64,000 nucleotides of DNA from Winogradskyella ouciana (GTDB lineage: Bacteria > Bacteroidota > Bacteroidia > Flavobacteriales > Flavobacteriaceae), in contig NZ_WJYA01000005.1 in assembly GCF_009709615.1 (NCBI RefSeq), forward strand, positions 488,250 to 552,249, written 5' to 3'. Below, in pieces: positions 17,840-25,888 of the stretch. Below the pieces are notes generated by a model that worked only from the letters and a program-made list of their open reading frames with translations, did no database searches and was not told the DNA's origin. The first letter of the stretch is position 1, and each line of letters opens with the position of its first letter. A program made the translations under genes and the position numbers.

Positions 17840-18877
17840 ATGTTAGGTATGGATAATAATTCAGTGTTTATAATCGCAGAGCTCTCAGCCAACCACGGAG
17901 GAGATATTAACATTGCGAAACAGACCATTAAAGCGGCTAAAAGAGCTGGAGCTGATGCAATAAAACTACAAACCTATAGAGCGGATACCATTACCTTAGA
18001 CGTAAAGAACGACTATTTTAAGATAGATCATAATTCTCATTGGGACGGAAGATATCTTTATGACTTATACGAAGAAGCTTATACCCCTTGGGAATGGCAT
18101 CAGGAGTTGTTCGAAACTGCAGAGAACGAAGGGCTAGTGTGTTTTTCTTCTCCTTTTGATTTTAGTGCTGTTGACTTATTGGAATCATTAAATGTTCCTA
18201 TATATAAAATAGCATCTTTTGAAATTACGGACATACCCTTGATAAAATATGTTGCCTCTAAAGGAAAGCCTATTATTATATCTACAGGAATTGCAACAAT
18301 AGATGACATAGAGTTGGCTCTAGAAACTTGCAGAGGAGAAAACAATAACGATATCACTTTGCTTAAATGCACATCACAGTACCCAGCACTTCCAGAAGAC
18401 TGTAATTTAAATACAATACCAGATTTAAAAATCCGTTTTGGCACTAAAATAGGTTTGTCTGACCACACCTTAGGAATTGAAGCGCCAGTAGTAGCAGTGA
18501 GTTTGGGCGCAAAAGTAATCGAAAAACATTTTATGGTTGATAAGAGTATTGGTGGACCAGATGCGCATTTCTCATTGGACGAAAAGGAATTTACGGAACT
18601 AGTAAAAGCCGTGAGAAAAGCCGAAAAAATGTTAGGTAAGGTGGATTATGATTTAACAGAAAAAAAAATAAAAAGTCGCGAATTTTCTAGATCTCTATTT
18701 GTTTCTGAAGATGTAAAGACAGGGGATTTAATCACATCTTCGAATGTTAAATCGGTTAGACCAGGACATGGATTACACCCAAAGCACTATAATAATATTT
18801 TAGGCAAAAGTTTTACTAAAGATTTAAAAAAAGGCACACCACTTTCTCAACAAATGATTGAAGGTTTTAATGTTTGA
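17840..18877 (+). CDS. pseI: Pseudaminic acid synthase
   Basis: NeuB-family enzyme condensing the 6-deoxy diacetamido hexose with phosphoenolpyruvate to give the nine-carbon acid. The 345-residue protein has the N-terminal TIM barrel (IIAELSANHGGD, AIKLQTYRADT, SPFDFSAVDLLE, KCTSQYPA, GLSDHTLG) and a C-terminal SAF/antifreeze-like domain (residues about 280-340). The start ATG 17840 follows an AAGGGGTG stretch 5 bp upstream, one of few Shine-Dalgarno-like sequences here; a second ATG at 17849 would shorten it by 3 residues. It closes the Pse operon core. Confidence 0.95.
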   Translation: MLGMDNNSVFIIAELSANHGGDINIAKQTIKAAKRAGADAIKLQTYRADTITLDVKNDYFKIDHNSHWDGRYLYDLYEEAYTPWEWHQELFETAENEGLVCFSSPFDFSAVDLLESLNVPIYKIASFEITDIPLIKYVASKGKPIIISTGIATIDDIELALETCRGENNNDITLLKCTSQYPALPEDCNLNTIPDLKIRFGTKIGLSDHTLGIEAPVVAVSLGAKVIEKHFMVDKSIGGPDAHFSLDEKEFTELVKAVRKAEKMLGKVDYDLTEKKIKSREFSRSLFVSEDVKTGDLITSSNVKSVRPGHGLHPKHYNNILGKSFTKDLKKGTPLSQQMIEGFNV

Positions 18878-18894
18878 GGTAACGGTAAATAAGT

Positions 18895-20148
18895 ATGATC
18901 AAGCATTTGGTTCCTTCAAAATTTGGATTTTATAAGTTATTCAACTTAGGTCTTAGGGTAGCTCCCTTAAGTGTTAAATTTTTATTTTTTGCCGTATTAT
19001 CAAAAGTTCTAAGTCCTGAAATTTATGGGAGCTATACACTTATTACAACTACAATTACTATTTCCATATTTGTGCTAGGATTAGACTTTTACAACTATTC
19101 TATTAGAGAGATTTTAATGAATGGCCAAAATACTGTTAGTAAAGTGTTCAGCACTTTTTTACTTTATATTGTTGTTTATATTATTGCGATGTCTTGCGTT
19201 GCTGTCTATTATCATTTTAGTGATGGTATGGGTATGTCTTTAAAGGTCACTCTTACGATTTTATTAATTTGCATTACGGAACATTTTTGCCAAGAGGCAT
19301 ATCGGCTTCAAATAGCATTCAAGAAGGTGCTAACGGCAAACTTAATTTTCTTTTTTAGAGTATTCTTGTGGATGTCTTATTTGACTATAGAAATACTTTT
19401 TTTCAATAAAAATCTAGTTTTAGAGACTATTTTGAACTATTGGTTAATATTCAATTTAGTTGCCGTTGGTTTAAATGTTGTAACTGCAGTAAGGCCAGCA
19501 ATAAATAATAAGGGCTCATTAAAATTAAGCATAGCATTTATAAAAAGAGGAATTGTAGTTTGCAGTTTGTTTTTTTTAGGTACATTATCCCTTAAATCAA
19601 TTGAGTACCTTAACCGTTATATTGTAGACTTATTTTTGGGAAAAGAAATTACAGGTGTTTTCAGCTTCTATTCTAATCTAGCTTTAGTAATTACTGTCTA
19701 TATTAATGCTATTGTTATTTCTTTTGAACTGCCTCTATTAATAGAAAAAGGCAATACCTCTAATTTTAGTAAGTACTTTAAAATATTTAAAAACTCATTC
19801 TTGAAACAAATCGTTATAATTATAGTTTTACTATTGATTGCTATTGCGCCAATTTTATATTGGCAAGATATACCGCTTTATAAAGATTATCTGTATATAT
19901 TTTTCATATTATTGATTTCCACAGCAATAATAAACTATTCTTTAGTGTATCATTTTTATCTTTATATTAAGAAAAAAGACAGAACTATTTTATGGCTTAC
20001 CATCAAAAGTGGTTTTTTTAATCTAGTAACAACTCTTATTCTAACATACTATTTTGGGGTTGCAGGTACATGTGTAGCTTTCTTGTTAACAAGTATATGC
20101 ATTATTTACCTGAGAAAATCGAGTTGTAAAAAGGTTGGTTATGAATAA
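18895..20148 (+). CDS. Wzx-type polysaccharide flippase
   Basis: The 417-residue protein is very hydrophobic with about a dozen predicted membrane helices and the shape of the MATE/oligosaccharidyl-lipid flippase superfamily. It starts with a short cytoplasmic region containing RVAPLSVKFLFFAVLSKVLSPEIYGSY-like features of Wzx (a segment of first helix then YG). It would flip undecaprenyl-linked repeat units across the inner membrane. It lies right after pseI and overlaps the next gene by 8 bp. Substrate specificity cannot be read. Confidence 0.85.
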   Translation: MIKHLVPSKFGFYKLFNLGLRVAPLSVKFLFFAVLSKVLSPEIYGSYTLITTTITISIFVLGLDFYNYSIREILMNGQNTVSKVFSTFLLYIVVYIIAMSCVAVYYHFSDGMGMSLKVTLTILLICITEHFCQEAYRLQIAFKKVLTANLIFFFRVFLWMSYLTIEILFFNKNLVLETILNYWLIFNLVAVGLNVVTAVRPAINNKGSLKLSIAFIKRGIVVCSLFFLGTLSLKSIEYLNRYIVDLFLGKEITGVFSFYSNLALVITVYINAIVISFELPLLIEKGNTSNFSKYFKIFKNSFLKQIVIIIVLLLIAIAPILYWQDIPLYKDYLYIFFILLISTAIINYSLVYHFYLYIKKKDRTILWLTIKSGFFNLVTTLILTYYFGVAGTCVAFLLTSICIIYLRKSSCKKVGYE

Positions 20149-21160
20149 TATTTTTATTGCACTTTCTACCCACCACGTTAAGTATTGCGAAAAAATTGCT
20201 CAGCAGCAAAAAAAGGCGACTAACATTTTAATTACAAGTAGGGATTTTGAGGTAGATAAAACCATATTTGATAGGTTAATTTATCTTAAATCTAAAGCAT
20301 ACAATCAATCTGACTCTACAGTTTCTAAAATCAAGACCATTATAAAAAAAGCATCAGTATATAAGGATGTTGTTGCGCAATTGAGAGACTTAAGAAATAA
20401 GGCTCAACTCAGAGTATATTTTTCTTCATTGGAAGATATGTTATCTAATCATATGCTATTTTATTTTTCAAGAAATATTGAGGGTGTGGTAATAGAAGAC
20501 GGTGTTTTAAATTATTATATGCATACCCTAGAAGAGGTTTCTCAGTTTAATTTTTTAGTTAAAAGACTTATTGCTCTAGCGTATGGCATAAAAATTAAGC
20601 CATATATTGGGCACACTTCAGGGATCGATTATGATAAAGTGAAATATCAACTAGTTCGCCAACCAAATTTCGCAATTAAACCAGAAAAATCCAGGCAATT
20701 ACCACAAGAAAAGCGAAAATTAACAGAGCTTAGCAACAATAATTTAATTGTAGGTCAAGAGCCTTATGGCAATATGTTTGGTTCAGACGTTTATATTTCT
20801 AAACTTAAAAAACTCCTAACTCAAGTAATAGGTTCAGATAATTACAGTGCAACTCATAAAATCTATTACAAACCCCATAGACATGGTCCGAGATTAGATT
20901 TCGAAGCACTAAAACGAGATTTTAAAAACCATAATTTAATTTATGTAGATGATGAGACGAGTATGGAAGACTTATATTTTGACGAATTAAAATGTAGAAA
21001 TATATATACTTTTGACTCAAGTGCTGTGTTTAGTATATATTCTGAAGCTCCATTACAATTAAAGGAGCAAATAAATATTACTGTAATGCCTTTTTATAAA
21101 AGTGTGCTAAACCCGCTCTTTAAAAAACTAAACTTTACAATTATAGAAAATGATCTTTAA
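20141..21160 (+). CDS. Putative nonulosonate (sialyltransferase-like) transferase
   Basis: I do not recognise a named close family, but three signs of bacterial GT-B sialyltransferases (GT52/polysialyltransferase type) appear in order: a D/E-D/E-G motif as Glu119-Asp120-Gly121 after a beta strand (GVVIEDGVLNYY), an HP-like motif as YYKPHRHG (residues 242-249), and a double serine Ser293-Ser294 in TFDSSAVFSIYS. It lies between a flippase and a polymerase and just after a CMP-nonulosonate pathway. It may transfer the Pse-type sugar. The start is ATG 20141 (339 residues); an in-frame TTG two codons earlier is less likely. It overlaps both neighbours. Confidence 0.55.
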   Translation: MNNIFIALSTHHVKYCEKIAQQQKKATNILITSRDFEVDKTIFDRLIYLKSKAYNQSDSTVSKIKTIIKKASVYKDVVAQLRDLRNKAQLRVYFSSLEDMLSNHMLFYFSRNIEGVVIEDGVLNYYMHTLEEVSQFNFLVKRLIALAYGIKIKPYIGHTSGIDYDKVKYQLVRQPNFAIKPEKSRQLPQEKRKLTELSNNNLIVGQEPYGNMFGSDVYISKLKKLLTQVIGSDNYSATHKIYYKPHRHGPRLDFEALKRDFKNHNLIYVDDETSMEDLYFDELKCRNIYTFDSSAVFSIYSEAPLQLKEQINITVMPFYKSVLNPLFKKLNFTIIENDL

Positions 21161-22406
21161 CCTTATTAGCATATTGGTAATTGTATTGATTGGCTATCAT
21201 TTTTTTAATAAGAAAAAAATAGCATTTATATGCTTCCTTCCTTTTTTTATACAGTATCTATGGATGGCTGCATCAGTTTTGGTTATTGAGCAAGGTGCTT
21301 ATGTTAGTGAACAAGACAAACATGGTGAGTTTTACTTCACTAATTTTTATTTGCTTATGTTCTTCTTTGTGTCTGTTGTTTCTTTCCTGTTTTTTTATAC
21401 AGTTTTTCAAAAAGGCTTAAAGCTCAACTTACCTAAGGTTAAAATAGTTAAGAAATCAGAATTGTCCATTGTATACGCTATTGCCATTATAATTATGGTT
21501 GTTGCTTATATAAGCCTGTTGTCTTCTCCCTCTGTATACACGTCTGAAGAAATAACTAAATTCAATTACTGGGAAACAGCTGCATATCCTGGTTTAAGTG
21601 CATTGTTAGGAAGTACTATAGGGTATTTACCCTTTATTTTTGGGATAACATTTAGACGATATAAAAAGTTGACATTATTATTGGTTGGGCTTTATATTAT
21701 TTATTTAGTGGGTGTAGATCAAAAGTTCACAGCCTTTTTGTATGGTCTTATAGGATTTTTTGTTTCATATACTATTATTGGTCTAAGGCAAAAAGAAAGT
21801 AAGAGTATTTTGAATTTCAAAAAACGTTATTTAGTGTTGGTCGGAACTTTAATATTTTCTTTAGTCCTACTAAAATATTCTAATAAAAATCCATTTGCTT
21901 ATTTAAATTTAACTCCTGTAGAGTCTGTTTTTTATAGAGCTTTTGGACTACAAGCTCATGTTTTTTGGGGCGTAAATGAAAAATATGTTTATAACGACGC
22001 GCCTAACACGTGGGACTTAAGCGAATTGCCATATGGGATGCATGTTGTTATGAGAGACTTTACACCAGAATTTCATCAGAGGTATTTAGAAAGGTTATGG
22101 GAAGGAGGTGTAAGCTGGACTAATGCTTACCCAGCTATACTAATGAGGATTTTTCCACTTCCTATAGCGCTTTTGTTTCATTTTATAGCATTTTCTTTTG
22201 TTCCCCTAATATACGTATTGCTTGTAAAAGCAATACGTAATGAAAATTACCTTATTGCAGTCATTTTGTTTCAGCTAACATTATGGTTAACAAACGTGTA
22301 TTCGATGGCTTATTTTCATAGAATATTAAAGGTGGTTTTAATATTTTTGTTTATTGCATTTTTATCATATATATACATAAATGCTAGAGCAAAAAGAAAA
22401 TTATGA
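21150..22406 (+). CDS. Wzy-type oligosaccharide repeat-unit polymerase (putative)
   Basis: A 418-residue membrane protein with about ten to twelve hydrophobic helices and a larger extracytoplasmic loop around residues 255-330 (YRAFGLQAHVFWG to GGVSWTNAYPAILM). Wzy proteins have little sequence conservation and are recognised by this topology and context: it sits between a putative glycosyltransferase and an O-antigen ligase-like gene. It overlaps its neighbours by 11 bp and 4 bp. Probable role is polymerisation of lipid-linked repeats in the periplasm. Confidence 0.6.
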   Translation: MIFNLISILVIVLIGYHFFNKKKIAFICFLPFFIQYLWMAASVLVIEQGAYVSEQDKHGEFYFTNFYLLMFFFVSVVSFLFFYTVFQKGLKLNLPKVKIVKKSELSIVYAIAIIIMVVAYISLLSSPSVYTSEEITKFNYWETAAYPGLSALLGSTIGYLPFIFGITFRRYKKLTLLLVGLYIIYLVGVDQKFTAFLYGLIGFFVSYTIIGLRQKESKSILNFKKRYLVLVGTLIFSLVLLKYSNKNPFAYLNLTPVESVFYRAFGLQAHVFWGVNEKYVYNDAPNTWDLSELPYGMHVVMRDFTPEFHQRYLERLWEGGVSWTNAYPAILMRIFPLPIALLFHFIAFSFVPLIYVLLVKAIRNENYLIAVILFQLTLWLTNVYSMAYFHRILKVVLIFLFIAFLSYIYINARAKRKL

Positions 22407-23560
22407 AAAACCTTCAAGATATAATACCAAAAGCATATTTCGCTTTGATGTTTTTCCTAACTACTTCAATTTTTCTGAGTAATGTAAGCTTAATAATTTT
22501 GATAACTGTTGCGCTTTTTTTTGGTAAGAGAGTATATCCGTTAAAGCAAATCCTGTTCTCTAGCCTAATATTACTTTTCTGTTATGTTGTAATATTAAGC
22601 ACATCTACCCTAAACCTAGAGTATAAAGAATATTTGAAACTTTTACCACTGGTCTTAATACCCATAGGCATGGCCTACATCAAAAAGGACACCTTATTAA
22701 AGGGGTTGTACTTTTTATTTGCAGCGATACTAGTGAATCAATTTATAGCTTTGTTTGGTATTATTGAGTATTATTTTTTCACAGAAGGAAAGACAGTTGC
22801 TTTGAGAAGTTACGCAGGTATTAATGAAATTTTACATTTTGAAAGACCATATTTAGGTTTTTTATCAGCATTAAATATCATTATTAGCTATAGGATATTT
22901 AGAAATTTTAGAAAGTGGGTTTTTGTACTTTCTAGTGTGTTTTCTGTATTAATAATAATAATAATATCAGCTAGACTAGGATTAATAATTGCATTATTAG
23001 CGGTTTTAGTTTTTGTATTAGTTGAAATAAAGATTAATTTAAAATATCTGTTGCTTTTTATATTGGCATTATTAACTTCTACAATTATATTTTTTCAATC
23101 TAATAATCCATTGAAAAATAGATTTCAACAATTAAAGTATGACACTAGAATTGTAGTTTGGCAAGGAGCAAAATCCATATATAGTAAAGACGCAAATCCC
23201 ATATTCGGATTGAGTAGTCAGACTGAGGTAAAAAATAAACTGCTCAATTATTATAAAAAAGAAGCAAATTTTGATTATCAGCCTGATAAAACAAGATTTA
23301 TAATGAAAGAATATAACACTCATAATCAATATATAAATGAGTTACTTAGAGGTGGTTTGCTTGGTCTCTTTTTGTTGGTTTCCCCCTTTTTTATGGCATT
23401 AAGATCCAGTTATCTTGAAAAAAACATCGTTAATGCATTATTATTGTTAGCGGCCCTGCTATTTCTTTTGGTAGAAAACCTACTAGCAAGGCAAATGGGA
23501 GTATATTCTATAGCTATTATATTATCTTTGACTAGAAATAAATCTTATGAGAGTACTTAA
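22403..23560 (+). CDS. O-antigen ligase / polymerase family (Wzy_C) membrane protein
   Basis: The 385-residue protein has about ten membrane helices and a periplasmic loop that ends in NTHNQYINELLRGG followed by LLGLFLL, the HNxxL...GG pattern of the Wzy_C domain shared by WaaL ligases and some polymerases. An Arg-Leu-Gly segment (ISARLGLIIALL) before the loop also fits. WaaL transfers polymerised O-antigen to lipid A core; polymerase activity is the alternative. Since a second candidate polymerase precedes it, ligase is a reasonable guess. It overlaps the next gene by 14 bp. Confidence 0.75.
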   Translation: MKNLQDIIPKAYFALMFFLTTSIFLSNVSLIILITVALFFGKRVYPLKQILFSSLILLFCYVVILSTSTLNLEYKEYLKLLPLVLIPIGMAYIKKDTLLKGLYFLFAAILVNQFIALFGIIEYYFFTEGKTVALRSYAGINEILHFERPYLGFLSALNIIISYRIFRNFRKWVFVLSSVFSVLIIIIISARLGLIIALLAVLVFVLVEIKINLKYLLLFILALLTSTIIFFQSNNPLKNRFQQLKYDTRIVVWQGAKSIYSKDANPIFGLSSQTEVKNKLLNYYKKEANFDYQPDKTRFIMKEYNTHNQYINELLRGGLLGLFLLVSPFFMALRSSYLEKNIVNALLLLAALLFLLVENLLARQMGVYSIAIILSLTRNKSYEST

Positions 23561-24572
23561 GTTTTTTTTGCTATTACTTCTTTTAGCATCATGTAAAAAT
23601 GAAAATAAGACCGTTGAGGAGAATGATGTTGTAGAAGAGCATACATACGTTGACTCCCTATATACTATAGACAGCTCCTTTAAAGTTGGAGATGTTAGAC
23701 GTTACGGTGTAGAGCCGGGCAAGGGAATAGGCCAGCACCCAACCTTACTAAAAGACAAACTAGATGTCCTGTTAGATATTTCAGAAACTGGAGTCGAAAT
23801 TTTTTTCCCAAAAGGTATTTACGACAGGACTTTTAATATAGAAAACCGTAAAAATATTAAGATAAATTCTGATAGCGCTACGTTTACTGGTGCCATTAAC
23901 ATTAAAAATTCAGAATTAATTAAAATAGACGGTGTTATACAATCTCTGTCTAGGTTCTATACCCAAAACGCTAAGAGCATCAGTGTAGATGAAATAATTA
24001 CTGAAACAAATGTTGAAGACAAAATGAATAACTTAAGAAGTACAGGTGTTTCGATACATGGTGGTTCAGAAGACATTACCATTAAAAAAGTACTCATTAA
24101 AGATTCAGGTTCAGGACCACAGCAATATAAATATATCAAAGCAGGCTTTATTGTGCATGGTCATAATAATGAACCGAGAGAGATAAAGATAGACACCGTT
24201 ATTGTAGAGTCGTCAGATAGACACGGTGTGTATTTAACAGGTGAGGAAATAGATATTAAATATTTGAACGTTAAAAAATTTGGTGTTGGTAGTGGAGAAA
24301 ATATGGCAAAAATGGAAGGCGGCATAGAGGGGGAACAGTTAAAATTTTCTGGGCTTTGGATAAAAAACTGTCATAATTCATTTATAGACAAGGCAATTAT
24401 TGATTTATCAGACTCAAAAGGCACTTATAGCGTAAATTTTGATATCGGCGAAGAATTTAGACCTACAGTAATTGAAACTTTAATACTAAAAGGAACAAAT
24501 ATCAATACAACTCTTAAACAACGGACATTTTCTCGAACGGGAGTAAGAGTAGAAAACATAATTGAAAAGTAG
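23547..24572 (+). CDS. Right-handed beta-helix lipoprotein (pectate-lyase superfamily)
   Basis: The 341-residue protein has a lipoprotein signal with the lipobox LASC (Cys16). After an acidic linker comes a segment VRRYGVEPGKGIG...IFFPKGIY, which resembles the N-terminal cap of the Pectate_lyase_3/GH28-like family, followed by repeated short beta strands (KNIKINSDSATFTG, SELIKIDGV, IDTVIVESSDRHGVYL, FIDKAIIDLSDS) of a beta-helix. It is encoded inside the polysaccharide operon with a 14-bp overlap, so it may cut, epimerise or bind the polysaccharide. No catalytic residues can be assigned. Confidence 0.75.
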   Translation: MRVLKFFLLLLLLASCKNENKTVEENDVVEEHTYVDSLYTIDSSFKVGDVRRYGVEPGKGIGQHPTLLKDKLDVLLDISETGVEIFFPKGIYDRTFNIENRKNIKINSDSATFTGAINIKNSELIKIDGVIQSLSRFYTQNAKSISVDEIITETNVEDKMNNLRSTGVSIHGGSEDITIKKVLIKDSGSGPQQYKYIKAGFIVHGHNNEPREIKIDTVIVESSDRHGVYLTGEEIDIKYLNVKKFGVGSGENMAKMEGGIEGEQLKFSGLWIKNCHNSFIDKAIIDLSDSKGTYSVNFDIGEEFRPTVIETLILKGTNINTTLKQRTFSRTGVRVENIIEK

Positions 24573-24608
24573 GCATCAATTTAAAAACCCCATTCTCTAA
24601 TTTAAGCA

Positions 24609-25742
24609 ATGAAAAAAGCACTTATACATGATTGGTACTATATAAACGGCGGAGCTGAAAAGGTCATTCATTCATTTAATAAAATTTGGGATGACTTTGA
24701 CCATTTTGCCCTTGTGGATTTTTTGAAGGAAGACGATCGTGACTATATATTAAATGGTAAATCGGTAAACACAAGCTTTGTTCAAAATCTTCCTACGGCA
24801 AAATCTAATCATAGAAAATTTTTACAATTATTTCCTTACGCAATAGAGCAATTTGACCTAAGTGAATATGATTTGGTATTGAGTTCTTCAGCGTCAATTG
24901 CTAAAGGTGTTTTAACTAATCAAAATCAACTTCATATATGTTATTGCCATTCACCTATGCGATACGCTTGGGATTTATATCATCAGTATCTTAATGCATC
25001 AAGTTTTGGTATAATAAAAAGGATCTACGCCAAAAGAACTTTACATAAAATAAGGATGTGGGATGTGTTGAACTCAAATAGGGTTGATTTGTTTATTGCA
25101 AACTCCCACTATATTAAAGGTAGAATTAAAAAGATATACAATAGAGATGCAGAAGTAATTTATCCCCCTGTCGATGTCAACCAGTTTCAACTTCAGAAAA
25201 AAAAGCATGACTATTACTTTACCGCATCTAGAATGGTGCCCTATAAAAAAATTGAACTTATAGTAAGAGCATTCAATAACCTACCCAATAAAAAATTGAT
25301 TGTTGCGGGTGATGGACCAGAATATAAAAAAATTAAGGCCATAGCTAAATCTAACATTCATCTAACAGGTTTTTTAGATACGGCTGAACTAAAAACATAT
25401 ATGGCAGATGCTAAGGCGTTCGTTTTTGCTGCTGAAGAGGATTTTGGGATTATACCAGTAGAAGCCCAGGCATGTGGAACTCCGGTTATAGCATACAATA
25501 AAGGGGGTGTTAGAGAAACTGTAATAAACAGAAAAACAGGATTACTATTTAACCATCAAACCGAGAAATCCATTATAGATGCTATAAGCGAATTTGAAAC
25601 TTTAGAATTGGATCCGGTCACAATAAGACAAAATGCCATGAGATTTTCTAAAGAACGATTTGAGAAAGAAATTGGTGATTACGTAAACGAACAACACAAA
25701 AATTTTATTGCTCATAAAAAATCACTACACCAATCATATTAG
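24609..25742 (+). CDS. GT4-family glycosyltransferase
   Basis: The 377-residue GT-B enzyme has the N-terminal NGGAEKVIHSF acceptor-site segment and the C-terminal nucleotide-sugar motif EEDFGIIPVEAQACGTPVIA with the E-x7-E pair, followed by GGVRETV. The family transfers hexoses or deoxyhexoses from NDP-sugars with retention. The presence of rhamnose genes makes dTDP-rhamnose or another local sugar possible donors. It begins 36 bp after the beta-helix gene. Confidence 0.9.
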   Translation: MKKALIHDWYYINGGAEKVIHSFNKIWDDFDHFALVDFLKEDDRDYILNGKSVNTSFVQNLPTAKSNHRKFLQLFPYAIEQFDLSEYDLVLSSSASIAKGVLTNQNQLHICYCHSPMRYAWDLYHQYLNASSFGIIKRIYAKRTLHKIRMWDVLNSNRVDLFIANSHYIKGRIKKIYNRDAEVIYPPVDVNQFQLQKKKHDYYFTASRMVPYKKIELIVRAFNNLPNKKLIVAGDGPEYKKIKAIAKSNIHLTGFLDTAELKTYMADAKAFVFAAEEDFGIIPVEAQACGTPVIAYNKGGVRETVINRKTGLLFNHQTEKSIIDAISEFETLELDPVTIRQNAMRFSKERFEKEIGDYVNEQHKNFIAHKKSLHQSY

Positions 25743-25791
25743 AGCTAAAGCGGCAAGTTCTTTTTTCAAATCTCAAAAGTTGTTGTATATA

Positions 25792-25808
25792 TTAGCATTT
25801 TATGCTAA
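25792..25808. promoter_or_regulatory. Hairpin in gap before the sugar transferase gene
   Basis: TTAGCAT-TTT-ATGCTAA is a perfect 7-bp inverted repeat in the 146-bp gap 25743-25888. It lacks a T-run, so it is not a clear terminator. The gap otherwise holds a -7 promoter element and nothing that looks coding. Confidence 0.3.
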
Positions 25809-25861
25809 CTTTAAAGTAGTAAAATTCATTCACTTTAAATCAATAAGCTCAGGAAAAAAAT

Positions 25862-25869
25862 TACTTTTG
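25862..25869 (+). promoter_or_regulatory. Bacteroidota -7 element (TACTTTTG)
   Basis: TACTTTTG matches TAnnTTTG and lies 19 bp before the TTG start at 25889, giving a leader of about 13 nt as at purD. No TTG was found at -33. It suggests the initiating sugar transferase has its own promoter. Confidence 0.4.
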
Positions 25870-25888
25870 TCATCTATTTTCAAGAAAT

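Noticed and set aside
20141..21160. Sulfotransferase for the PAPS module
   Set aside because: No PAPS-binding P-loop-like segment was seen; the motifs fit a sialyltransferase-like enzyme better.
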